Assembly (NCBI RefSeq): GCF_001436095.1
Contig: NZ_AYYK01000004.1
Location: 124,001-188,000, forward strand
Direction of reading: 5' to 3'
DNA from: Lapidilactobacillus dextrinicus DSM 20335
GTDB taxonomy: Bacteria; Bacillota; Bacilli; Lactobacillales; Lactobacillaceae
Length of the DNA: 64,000 nucleotides
Part shown: positions 28,184 through 36,173 of the stretch, in pieces
Position numbering within the stretch: position 1 is the first letter of the stretch
Layout: every line of letters starts with the position of its first letter
Notes under the pieces: generated by a model
The model's input: only the letters and a program-made list of their open reading frames with translations
Told to the model about the DNA's origin: nothing
The model's database searches: none
Made by a program: the position numbers and the translations under genes

Positions 28184-29604
28184 TATTTTGTCCCCCTAAA
28201 GTATGCATCTCCAGATTCTTTCGAGCTTATAATCTTTTCTTGAGGCACATGACGTTTATTTGCTAGCTCAACCGAAGCACTGAGCATTTCTCGATAAACA
28301 TCGCTATTTGAAAAGTCACTGATTAGCAATACGAGTTCTTGGTCATCGTACTCATTTGAGAGAAGCTTCAGACCTTCAAGATAATATTTAACGACCTCTC
28401 TTTCGCGGACGTTTTCAAATAATCGTTGACTATTTCTAGTGTTTTGAATTTCTCTTTTTACTTCACCATATAGTGAAATCGTGAAACGTCCAATCCCAAC
28501 AACATTTACTCTCATAAAGAATTCAAGAGCATTGAAAGTTCCACCACCTGCAACGAAACCTCGGACTGTCGCATCTCCAACATCTACCAAACAGAAGGTT
28601 CCATGAGCTACCGTTAGCATCCGTTTAACAGTAGCATTTGAAAACGGCTCGCATTTCTTCCACATTTCTCCAAAGCTACGATGATTTCTATCTGATTGCG
28701 AAAAATATTTCACTAGGCGCCTAACTGAATAAAACAGTCTAACTACTAATTCATTAATTATCACTGGAATTGCTTGGGTCGACTGGAATCTTATATCATA
28801 ACCTTGATTAAACATTTTGAGAGCTAAATCATTGACTGACTTATCAAAGTCAGACGGTTCGATATTTAATTTCCTTTTAATTGCGATTACATCATTCGTC
28901 CAAGTCCAAAGCGGGGATGGTATCCCCATTCCTCGCCCCTTACTGCCAGAAGAACCAGAAATATCCGAAATTATATGTCCAAACCAATTTACGAATGCAG
29001 AAAATAATTTGCTTGTAACATTTGTCCCTTGTAGCTCGAATCCATCATCCGCTCGTTGTAAAGAAATGAGCTCTCCCTCAGTAACAAAATGCGATTGATT
29101 AGTAAATTGATCGAGTATTGAGAAAAACAATCCTAATAAACTAGGATTATGGGCAAGAGACTTAAAGTGGTGATTAGTCGGATTTAATCCAAAAATATAC
29201 TGCCCAGCATCACTTGCTCCTCTTTGGTCGTAGGGAATTTTAAATTTTTCTTCCAAAAAACGAATTGCTGAGGAAGTTGAACCTTCTTTGCCTCCACTCC
29301 AACCCCATAGTTTTGCAAAATCCTTAGTTCTATTTTCAAACCATTTATCTGTGATATTTCCCAACGGAGATTCGCCAGGCTTTCCAACCAAAAAGATATC
29401 AATAATTCTACAGATAGCTCCCGAACTAATAGCAAGAGCATAGTCTACTTTATCGCATTCTGGTCTTATTATTCTAATTGAATCAATCGTCTCATTAAGT
29501 TCATCTAATTCAATTTGAGCGTTATTTATTTCAGCTTCAATGGAGGATTTGAAATTAAACCCATTTCCCGTATCCTCTAACTCAAGAAATACTGCACTTT
29601 CCAT
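28183..29604 (-). CDS. Unknown protein with conserved-looking His/Asp motifs (module gene 1)
   Basis: 473 residues, not recognised. After a helical N-terminus it shows a His/Asp-rich core: NHHFKSLAHNPSLLGLFFS (about 145-165), FVNWFGHIISDISGSSGSKG (about 210-230), then GIPSPLWTWTNDV. Pairs of His in NHH and SLAH and the GH..SD step look like metal-ligand spacing in membrane-associated hydrolases, which is only an inference. Later parts are amphipathic and hydrophobic. The ATG at 29604 follows AAAGGAC by 8 bases; the longer start lacks a site. It is coupled to the downstream glycine-rich gene. Confidence 0.65.
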   Translation of the reverse strand: MESAVFLELEDTGNGFNFKSSIEAEINNAQIELDELNETIDSIRIIRPECDKVDYALAISSGAICRIIDIFLVGKPGESPLGNITDKWFENRTKDFAKLWGWSGGKEGSTSSAIRFLEEKFKIPYDQRGASDAGQYIFGLNPTNHHFKSLAHNPSLLGLFFSILDQFTNQSHFVTEGELISLQRADDGFELQGTNVTSKLFSAFVNWFGHIISDISGSSGSKGRGMGIPSPLWTWTNDVIAIKRKLNIEPSDFDKSVNDLALKMFNQGYDIRFQSTQAIPVIINELVVRLFYSVRRLVKYFSQSDRNHRSFGEMWKKCEPFSNATVKRMLTVAHGTFCLVDVGDATVRGFVAGGGTFNALEFFMRVNVVGIGRFTISLYGEVKREIQNTRNSQRLFENVREREVVKYYLEGLKLLSNEYDDQELVLLISDFSNSDVYREMLSASVELANKRHVPQEKIISSKESGDAYFRGTK

Positions 29605-29627
29605 GACATCATGTCCTTTTTTGAATA

Positions 29628-29747
29628 TCAAATATACCTGTATTTTATCATAGGTGTTGTGTTCAAAGTGTGAACAACGGTAATGATTAAGAAAGCACTC
29701 TCGCTAATCAAGCAAAGCATCTCATTTCGAATCATTTCTTTATCCAC
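29628..29747 (-). CDS. Possible 39-residue peptide gene
   Basis: GTG start with an excellent ribosome binding site (GGAGGAGGTG, 6 bases upstream), encoding a short peptide with a hydrophobic centre (LISESAFLIITVVH) and a basic end. It lies between the HAD gene terminator and the two-gene module, overlapping the module promoter. Size and layout recall small holin-like toxin peptides of lactobacilli, perhaps frameshifted. It could also be a chance frame or a decayed gene. Confidence 0.35.
   Translation of the reverse strand: MDKEMIRNEMLCLISESAFLIITVVHTLNTTPMIKYRYI
29647..29677 (-). promoter_or_regulatory. Promoter and operator-like dyad of the two-gene module
   Basis: TGTTCA AAGTG TGAACA (29660-29676) is a 6-bp inverted repeat with a 5-base spacer. 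On the reverse strand a -10 TATGAT (29652-29647) lies just downstream, so the dyad covers the -35 region, as a repressor site would. Confidence 0.45.
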
Positions 29748-29781
29748 GATGAGCACCTCCTCCAAATTGTGAAGGCTAAAC

Positions 29782-29810
29782 AAAAAACACTCTGATTTAT
29801 TCAGAGTGTT
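29782..29810 (-). terminator. Terminator after the HAD gene
   Basis: AACACTCTGA / TCAGAGTGTT stem followed on the reverse strand by TTTTT. Confidence 0.85.
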
Positions 29811-29831
29811 AAGACCTGTTCGTATTAAATT

Positions 29832-30659
29832 CTACAATGATAAGTCAAAATATTGCCGTAAAAATTTAGCTAATCCGTCGTTAGTATTCGTCTCAGTTTC
29901 ATAGTTGGCGATTTCTTTAACTTGTGGCAAGGCGTTGCCCATTGCCACACTGATATCAGCGACTTGCATCATGCCAGTATCGTTCATGCCGTCACCAAAA
30001 ACTAATGTATGTGCTGCATCGGTACCAAATGATTCCTGGACGGCCTGAACTGCTGTGGCTTTATCAACGCCTTTAGGAATGAGTTCAATATTATCTTTGC
30101 CAGAAGAAGATAACTCTAGCAGTTGTTCTGAAGCAAGTTCTTGACGTGCTTCTTTTAGAAGTTCCCCATGGCCAGGACTAACCATGATGCCATTGTTAAT
30201 TTCAGCGGCATGATTTAATAGAAACTGCTGATCAGATGCTTTGTATGAACGAACTTTGCGATTACCTGAAACGATATTAGCAAAGTTACGCAAGACAAAT
30301 GCTGGTACTTTTTTAGTGTAATAAACAGTGTCGTGAGCGAAGAAATTAACCGCTAAGTTATATTGATGACTAACATCATAAATCTGTGTTAAAGCATCAG
30401 CACCTAAAGTCTCACTAACAGTTCCTGCGGCAGTTTCATAATAAGCACCATTTGAAGTAATCATATGAACTTGTGGATTAATCTGATTACGAACTAAACA
30501 AGCAAATTCATACATACGTCCAGAAGCAATATAAAAAATAACATCATCGCGTTTTTGCAAAGTTTCGATTGTTTTTACGGTGTAGCGACTAACTTTTTGA
30601 TGGCTAACGGCTAAGGTGCCATCGATATCCATAAAGACTAAATACGGTTTTTTCTTCAT
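29832..30659 (-). CDS. HAD-superfamily Cof-type hydrolase
   Basis: 275 residues. HAD subfamily IIB phosphatases act on sugar phosphates, flavin or PLP phosphates. Motif I FMDIDGTLAVS (two Asp), motif II IASGRMYEF, the cap domain, Lys of motif III in IPKGVDKATAV, and motif IV FGDGMNDTGMM are intact. The ATG at 30659 gives the usual N-terminus (MKKKPYLVF) and has GGGG upstream; the frame could start 9 codons earlier. The substrate is unknown. Confidence 0.85.
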   Translation of the reverse strand: MKKKPYLVFMDIDGTLAVSHQKVSRYTVKTIETLQKRDDVIFYIASGRMYEFACLVRNQINPQVHMITSNGAYYETAAGTVSETLGADALTQIYDVSHQYNLAVNFFAHDTVYYTKKVPAFVLRNFANIVSGNRKVRSYKASDQQFLLNHAAEINNGIMVSPGHGELLKEARQELASEQLLELSSSGKDNIELIPKGVDKATAVQAVQESFGTDAAHTLVFGDGMNDTGMMQVADISVAMGNALPQVKEIANYETETNTNDGLAKFLRQYFDLSL

Positions 30660-30993
30660 TCTTGTAACCCCATTCATTATTGTCATTAGCAGTTTATCAT
30701 AGCATAGTTAGGTTGTGGAATAAATATTGTCAATCCAATAATGACTAACATGCAAAGCACTAGGTTAATTTAATTTAGTAATAAAAATATCGCGTGTAAT
30801 TTCAGACAGATTTGTTGAATAAGTGCAAAAGTAGATCCGACAAATATTTAAATAGACGCAATATTTGATAAATTGGTGTGACTTTGGGCTAGTTAGCGGC
30901 AATTTTAATATTTTACCTATCGTTAAATTGGCAATTTGCTTAGTTCGAGTTTAAGTAAGCTATGCGGACCAGATTTCTAACATTATCCTTGTT

Positions 30994-31023
30994 TTACACC
31001 TTAGTTTGTCATACGCTTATAAT
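30994..31023 (+). promoter_or_regulatory. Promoter of the corA-like gene
   Basis: TTACAC (30994-30999) and TATAAT (31018-31023) with an 18-base spacer. The start site near 31030 leaves a 20-base leader to the ATG at 31051. The remainder of the gap from 30660 shows no gene. Confidence 0.65.
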
Positions 31024-31050
31024 ATTGATGTTACTTGGGAGGAACGCAAC

Positions 31051-31968
31051 ATGATCCGAATTAGCCCCTACACGCATGCTAATAATCAAATTATCGCTGT
31101 TACTGATATGACCGCCGAAGATCGGCAAGAACTTAAGGATAACTATCATTTAAACAATGAATTCTTAAATTATGCGGTCGATCCAGTTGAACGGGCCCGC
31201 GTTGAATATGATGAATTAATCGAAACTTGGTTAATTGTTTATAACGTACCGCTTTCCGCTACTGGCGATGCGCCGCGAGTGATTCATCCGTTTAGTCTGA
31301 TGGTACGTCATAATCAATTGTTTGTCTTTGTCACGACCGACACTAAATTCATTATTGAAGATGCAACGATGTTAACTGATCGCGATCAAACGCAAGGTGT
31401 TTGGGATTCTGTCTTTAGTTTACTTTATCAAGTGACAACGGATTTCTTTGACTACATTCAACAGATGAATGAAATGCGCGTTCATGTTGAAGAACATTTA
31501 CGGCATGACACGTCATCAAAGCAGATTTTTCAATTGGCTGATTTGAGTAAAAACCAAACCTACTTCCTAACTGGGGCAAACAGTAATTTAGTGGCGATTT
31601 CACAGTTACGGTTACTGATCAGTCGCAGGGATAAATTAACATTAGACAAGCGTTCAATAGAACGATTACAAGATATTGAAGTTGAAGCTCACCAAGTTCA
31701 AGAAATGTTAGAGCTGAACGTTGATATTTTGGATAAAGTTTCTAACACTTACAATAATCTATTAAATAATAATTTGAATAACGTCATGAAAGTTTTGACT
31801 ATCTACTCAGTTGTTTTAATGATTCCACCAATTATTTTCGGGTTCTACGGTATGAATACATTCCTCCCCCTTGCCGATAAGAATTGGGGCTGGCTATTTA
31901 CAATTCTAATTACAATTATTCCTAGTATTTGGATTATCTTTAAGTTAAAGCGTGATCGTTTCCTTTAA
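31051..31968 (+). CDS. CorA-family divalent cation transporter
   Basis: 305 residues. Mg2+/Co2+-type channel of the inner membrane, normally a pentamer. A cytoplasmic N-domain and long helices (about 120-240) are followed by two C-terminal membrane spans; the signature YGMNT lies between them (FGFYGMNTFLPL, family GMN). GGGAGG precedes the ATG at 31051; the upstream ATG (31006) lies before the -10 box and cannot be the start. A terminator follows. Confidence 0.9.
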   Translation: MIRISPYTHANNQIIAVTDMTAEDRQELKDNYHLNNEFLNYAVDPVERARVEYDELIETWLIVYNVPLSATGDAPRVIHPFSLMVRHNQLFVFVTTDTKFIIEDATMLTDRDQTQGVWDSVFSLLYQVTTDFFDYIQQMNEMRVHVEEHLRHDTSSKQIFQLADLSKNQTYFLTGANSNLVAISQLRLLISRRDKLTLDKRSIERLQDIEVEAHQVQEMLELNVDILDKVSNTYNNLLNNNLNNVMKVLTIYSVVLMIPPIIFGFYGMNTFLPLADKNWGWLFTILITIIPSIWIIFKLKRDRFL

Positions 31969-31975
31969 TAGCAAA

Positions 31976-32016
31976 CAAAAAAGCACTTAATCACAATTGC
32001 GGTTAAGTGCTTTTTA
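31976..32016. terminator. Bidirectional terminator
   Basis: AAGCACTTAA / TTAAGTGCTT stem with A and T runs between convergent genes. Confidence 0.85.
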
Positions 32017-33150
32017 TTATTTCTTATAAGTTGGTTTACCCCAATATTGGAATAAGTCAGTTCGTAAGTAACCATTATAAAGTTTGCGGCGTTTAGTTGC
32101 GCGTTGACCATAATAAGTTTGGAATTCGAGATCGCTGGTTAAGATGTATTTACTCCAAGTTTTCAACGGAATGAAAGCTTGCCCCATCTCTTTATAAATT
32201 TCGCGAGCCTTTGTTTGATCGTTCAATCGTTTACCATAAGGTGGATTGGCAACAATAATACCGTTATCTAAATCAGTTTTGAAGTCTTTAACAGCTAATT
32301 GTTTGAATTGAATGTCGTGTAAAACACCAGCCTCATTAGCATTCAATTTGGCCAAGTCGATCATATTTTGATCAATATCATTGGCCATGATCATTAATTC
32401 GAGATCATTTTTAATATCAGCACGAGCATTTTCCCGAGCGTCAGCTAACCATTGAGGATCAAAACTAGCAAACTGTTCAAAAGCAAAATGGCGTTTCAAG
32501 CCGGGAGCAATATTACGAGCCTTCATAGCAGCTTCAATGGCAATCGTACCAGAACCGGTCATCGGATCTAAAAACGGATCATTAGCCCGATATGGCGTTA
32601 AAGCAATTAAGCCGGCAGCAAAGTTTTCTTTTAGCGGTGCACCACCATGATCAATCCGGTAACCGCGCTTGAATAAACTATCACCTGTTGTATCAATTAA
32701 GATTTCGGCTTGGTCTTTGAGTAAGCGGACATCAATTTTAGTTGTGGCGCCAGTTTCAGGTAACCGCGTGCGTCGATGATAAACATCTTGCAACCGAGAA
32801 ACAATCGCTTTTTTGGAAATAGCTTGAACATCAGGAACACTGTGGAGCTTAGACTTAATTGCTCGGCCAGTTACCGGAAAATGGGCATCCATGGCTAAAT
32901 AATTTTCCCAAGGAATCGCATTGATCTCATCGAATAACATGGTAAAGTTAGTGGCCTTGAAAGATTTAACGACGATCATCACCCGATCAGCCGTACGCAA
33001 CCATAAATTAGCTTTGATAATGTCGTGTTCGTCACCCTCAAAAGTAATCCGACCGTTATCTGACTGAGTTGTGAAGCCGAGTGCTTTTAGTTCTTGATTA
33101 ACCACTGATTCAAAACCAGCAGCCATCGTGGCAATTAATTGATATCTCAT
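32017..33150 (-). CDS. RlmL-type 23S rRNA guanine-N2 methyltransferase (YpsC-like)
   Basis: 377 residues. N-terminal THUMP domain (about 45-155), then a class I methyltransferase: DPMTGSGTIAIEAAM binds SAM, and IIVANPPYGKRLND is the catalytic NPPY motif for an exocyclic amine. It corresponds to the Firmicute YpsC family, related to the first half of E. coli RlmL; the exact nucleotide is inferred. The ATG follows AAGGAG. Confidence 0.85.
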   Translation of the reverse strand: MRYQLIATMAAGFESVVNQELKALGFTTQSDNGRITFEGDEHDIIKANLWLRTADRVMIVVKSFKATNFTMLFDEINAIPWENYLAMDAHFPVTGRAIKSKLHSVPDVQAISKKAIVSRLQDVYHRRTRLPETGATTKIDVRLLKDQAEILIDTTGDSLFKRGYRIDHGGAPLKENFAAGLIALTPYRANDPFLDPMTGSGTIAIEAAMKARNIAPGLKRHFAFEQFASFDPQWLADARENARADIKNDLELMIMANDIDQNMIDLAKLNANEAGVLHDIQFKQLAVKDFKTDLDNGIIVANPPYGKRLNDQTKAREIYKEMGQAFIPLKTWSKYILTSDLEFQTYYGQRATKRRKLYNGYLRTDLFQYWGKPTYKK

Positions 33151-33300
33151 GTTGAACTCCTTAAGTTGGCGTAAATGATTGGCGCAAAATTAAACGTTGT
33201 ATTAGCTATATTATACACGAATGTGCGTAGGGATAACAGGTGATCTCACTATTGCTGTTTTCATGCCTCGGTGAGTAAAACGATGATATTTTAATTCTTC

Positions 33301-33444
33301 GTGTCTTTGGGAAATACGCTGGTGGAACGCTGCAAGCGTCGATTTAAGCCGAATGAAACCCAATTCGTCTTAAATACGAGCTTTATTGCAAGTGGTAAAC
33401 CACTTACAATAATTCCGCAGCTGACCGCGATTTCCCTCCGACAC
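33301..33444 (-). repeat. Palindromic repeat element, copy A
   Basis: A roughly 144-base element: ends GTGTC...GGGAAAT and ATTTCCC...GACAC are inverted, with an inner hairpin TTGCAAGTGG / CCACTTACAA (33383-33409). Its reverse complement aligns along its length with copy B at 33590, including an identical 14-mer (33361-33374). No reading frame. Origin unknown; it behaves like a small dispersed structured repeat. Confidence 0.6.
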
Positions 33445-33589
33445 TGACAAAAGAGATTTAGTGCAACTTAACTGCAGTTTTATACTTGTAAAAATTTAGA
33501 AACGATTTAATCACATGTTTGCTAGCTTTGGAATAAAGTTGCCATCAGTAGTGAAGTTAGTATAGTAATATGACATAGCAATCTAGTTA

Positions 33590-33736
33590 AGTGGCGGCGA
33601 AAAAATACCGCTCAGTAGTGAAATTGTTGTTGACGATTTATCGTTTACAACAAGGCTCAGTTTTAAGACGAATTGTTTTTTATTCAACTTAACGCGATAC
33701 CCACTACGTTCCAGCGTTAAGTATTTTTTCGCCACT
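33590..33736 (+). repeat. Palindromic repeat element, copy B
   Basis: Ends AGTGGCG(GCG)AAAAAATAC and GTATTTTTTCGCCACT are inverted repeats (16 bp, one 3-base insertion) around about 110 bases. It contains TTTAAGACGAATTG (33662-33675), the complement of the 14-mer in copy A, with extended weaker similarity. It faces copy A and lies just downstream of the rnpB terminator. The 33445-33589 spacer shows no gene. Confidence 0.6.
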
Positions 33737-33771
33737 ACGACAACGTGTTAAGTTTTAAAAGTTATGCTAAC

Positions 33772-33802
33772 AAAAAAAGAGCTGCGACTTTCGTCACAGC
33801 TC
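33772..33802 (-). terminator. rnpB terminator
   Basis: GAGCTGTGAC / GTCGCAGCTC hairpin (reverse strand) followed by T7. Confidence 0.85.
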
Positions 33803-33811
33803 CCTACCTTT

Positions 33812-34180
33812 GGCAAACTTCTATAAGCCACGTTTTGTTCCGATTAAAACTAGGTCCATTTTAATCATCAGTAATCATCTATCTGCTGACGCTCCTACTT
33901 TAGGTTCATTTCCCGCCATAGGACTCCCCTACCAAAATTTGGGTTGCTCGCTCGTGGGGTTTACCCCGTTCCACTCGACCGTTTTCACAGTCGACTCGTC
34001 TCTGTGGCACTTTCAGGCTATAACCATGGTCAAAAGACTTTAGATCATTGAGCCGCCGTTACTCTAAAAGAGTACCTTAGCTTATTGGGCTAAGCGCGAA
34101 CACTACAAGCATCTCAGCTTGTGCGGGCGTGGACTTTCCTCAGCCGACTCAGGGCCGACCGCGATTACTCGAAGTTTACC
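33812..34180 (-). ncRNA. rnpB: RNase P RNA (type B)
   Basis: About 369 nt. The catalytic RNA that trims tRNA 5' ends. On the reverse strand the 5' end GGTAAACTTC pairs with the 3' end GAAGTTTGCC. The universal blocks GAGGAAAGTCC near the 5' end, AAACGGTCGAGTGGAACGGG (shown in part) and the 3' ACAAAACGTGGCTTATAGA are present, the last being diagnostic of low-GC Gram-positive P RNA. It is placed between gpsB and a terminator. Confidence 0.95.
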
Positions 34181-34230
34181 AAGTTAAATTAACTTTTACT
34201 ATTTTACGCTTAAATGAATCAAGTTTCAAC

Positions 34231-34731
34231 CTAGAATCGATTTAACCAAGTTGATTCAGTTGATTTTTTATTCTCTGTTTGATCGTCATCTTCATAAGCT
34301 GACTTCAAATTCGAACTAGTTTTGTCTTCGCTAGTGTAGCGACTACTTGGTGCAGTTGGTTTTGGTGCGATTCGGGCTGCTTCTTTCTCACCGAAGACAT
34401 GACGTTCCAAGTTACTTAAACGACGCAAAATATCGTAATTAGTTGTATTTTGCGCTGCATTAGTAGCAGGTGCTGGCGTTGCAGCAACAGGTGCAGCAGT
34501 TGGTGTTTCTTGTTGAGATAATTCATCAACCTTTTTAACCAAACGCTTGTTGTCTGCTTCTAACGCCTTAATGCGAGCATTAAATGCTTCGTAATCTTGG
34601 ATGACTTGATCAAGAAATGGATCAACCTCGGCAGAGTCATAACCACGGTACTTTTGTTTAAAATCTTTGTTAACAATATCTTCAGGAGTGAAATTAACTT
34701 TAAAATCGCGTGTGTCTTCTGATTTTTCCAT
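34231..34731 (-). CDS. gpsB: Cell-division regulator GpsB (DivIVA-like)
   Basis: 166 residues. GpsB links penicillin-binding proteins to the division machinery. The N-terminal DivIVA-type membrane-binding domain ([36 protein letters not shown]) is followed by a coiled coil (about 50-78), a Pro/Ala-rich linker and a C-terminal helix ([16 protein letters not shown]). It is longer than B. subtilis GpsB (98 residues) owing to linker and tail. The ATG at 34731 has GAGGTG upstream. Confidence 0.9.
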   Translation of the reverse strand: MEKSEDTRDFKVNFTPEDIVNKDFKQKYRGYDSAEVDPFLDQVIQDYEAFNARIKALEADNKRLVKKVDELSQQETPTAAPVAATPAPATNAAQNTTNYDILRRLSNLERHVFGEKEAARIAPKPTAPSSRYTSEDKTSSNLKSAYEDDDQTENKKSTESTWLNRF

Positions 34732-34882
34732 ATGTGAACACCTCATTATACTTTTACGCGTTATTCTCAGTATAGCAAAAATGGCTTAAATTGCAAAAGA
34801 CATTGGCGACCTTACTATAATCTTTAAAATTAAAAAAATCGGCAGTGCCCCACATTCTTATCGCTAGACTATTAATGGTTAA

Positions 34883-35461
34883 TTATTGCCAATCATCGTC
34901 GGCGTGTTGGGCTTCACTTAATTGTTCAGCTTGGTCTTGCAACTCATAAAAATCAATCAAGCGCAGTGGATAATCTGTTTCACGTTCACTTTTTTGTTTA
35001 AGAAAATCGTAATCATACTGCGGCTTGCCTGGATATTCAGGATCATAAACCATTAGTGCGCCATCAGTATGCTCACTCATAAAAGTTTGATAATTCTTTA
35101 ATTGACTAGGATTTTGATAAGGATGCTGGGAAACGTTGCCAGTGAAATCGGCTTTAGTTAAAATTTGCTGGAGCTTTTGCTGATTATGTTCGTTCCATTG
35201 TTTGCTAAATTCGGCAAAAGGGAACATAATAGCGATTTTAAAATCGGGAAAATCTTCTTTTAATTCAGCCGCGACTTCAACACCCCACTGTTCAACTCCT
35301 AATTGGGCACCAGTAATCAGCCACTCTAAACCATCCTCAAGATAAATTCGGAGTGTATTTTTTAGAGAATATTTAATAACTGCTAACTTCGGGTCCTTAT
35401 CTTGATAAACATTCAGTTCGTAGCCCCGATAGCCAGTTAACCACAGTCGACTCAACATCAT
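34883..35461 (-). CDS. ypsA: DUF1273 / YpsA-family protein
   Basis: 192 residues. SLOG-like Rossmann fold protein of unknown biochemical role; the B. subtilis homologue affects cell division. The start MLSRLWLTGYRGYELNVY, ITGAQLGVEQWGVEVA, MFPFAEFSKQWNE and DYDFLKQ blocks match. Two adjacent ATGs (35461, 35458) follow AAAGG, and either could be used. It is divergent from recU, in a conserved neighbourhood with gpsB, recU and the PBP. Confidence 0.88.
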   Translation of the reverse strand: MMLSRLWLTGYRGYELNVYQDKDPKLAVIKYSLKNTLRIYLEDGLEWLITGAQLGVEQWGVEVAAELKEDFPDFKIAIMFPFAEFSKQWNEHNQQKLQQILTKADFTGNVSQHPYQNPSQLKNYQTFMSEHTDGALMVYDPEYPGKPQYDYDFLKQKSERETDYPLRLIDFYELQDQAEQLSEAQHADDDWQ

Positions 35462-35525
35462 ATCAGCCTTTCTGATGAGTTAATCTAAAGACCATTTGGT
35501 ATAATAGGCATAGGAGCGTGAATTT

Positions 35526-36173
35526 ATGACCATTAAATATCCAGATGGACGTTATTACCAAGGTAATACTGATACTAATCAGTCTAACACAAAGTTACAT
35601 CATCGTGATAACGTCATTTTCGGTGGCCGCGGCATGTCTTTAGAAGAAACGATTAATGACAGCAATGTTTATTATCGCAGTCAAGACCGAGCCGTCATTT
35701 ATAAAAAACCGACACCAATTCGAATTGTTAAAGTTGACTATCCGAAGCGGAGTAAAGCAACAATTAAAGAAGCTTATTTCCAACAAGCTTCCACAACAGA
35801 TTATAACGGTGTTTACCGTGGCTACTATTTAGACTTTGAAGCAAAAGAGACTACTAATAAAGCTTCTTTTCCTTTAAAAAACTTTCATCAACATCAGGTT
35901 GATCACTTTAAACGCTGTTTAGCCCAGCAAGGTATTTGCTTTACGATTATGCGTTTTTCCAGTTTGGAACGTTATTTTGTAACACCAGCTTCTTTATTAA
36001 TTGATTACTGGCAATTACAAGAGACCAATCGAAAATCAATTCCGTTAAAAGTAATTGAAACGCAAGGCTATGAAATTCAGGCGGGTTTTCACCCTGCTTT
36101 GGATTATTTAAAGGCAGTTGATCAACTGATTCAACATTCAACGCAAACAAATTCTAAAGGTGGCAAAATATGA
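35526..36173 (+). CDS. recU: Holliday junction resolvase RecU
   Basis: 215 residues. Cleaves Holliday junctions in recombination and chromosome segregation. The N-terminal basic arm, GGRGMSLEETINDSN, the metal site in GYYLDFEAKET (Asp, Glu-x-Lys) and FPLKNFHQHQVDH are all conserved. Its stop overlaps the PBP gene by 4 bases (ATGA), the usual recU-pbp1A operon of Firmicutes. AGGAG precedes the ATG. Confidence 0.95.
   Translation: MTIKYPDGRYYQGNTDTNQSNTKLHHRDNVIFGGRGMSLEETINDSNVYYRSQDRAVIYKKPTPIRIVKVDYPKRSKATIKEAYFQQASTTDYNGVYRGYYLDFEAKETTNKASFPLKNFHQHQVDHFKRCLAQQGICFTIMRFSSLERYFVTPASLLIDYWQLQETNRKSIPLKVIETQGYEIQAGFHPALDYLKAVDQLIQHSTQTNSKGGKI

Noticed and set aside
31006-31050. Earlier ATG for the CorA-like gene
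   Set aside because: It precedes the -10 TATAAT of the gene's own promoter, and GGGAGG favours the ATG at 31051.
33810-34043. 77-codon forward ORF
   Set aside because: It lies antisense to rnpB, and its codons come from RNase P RNA structure.
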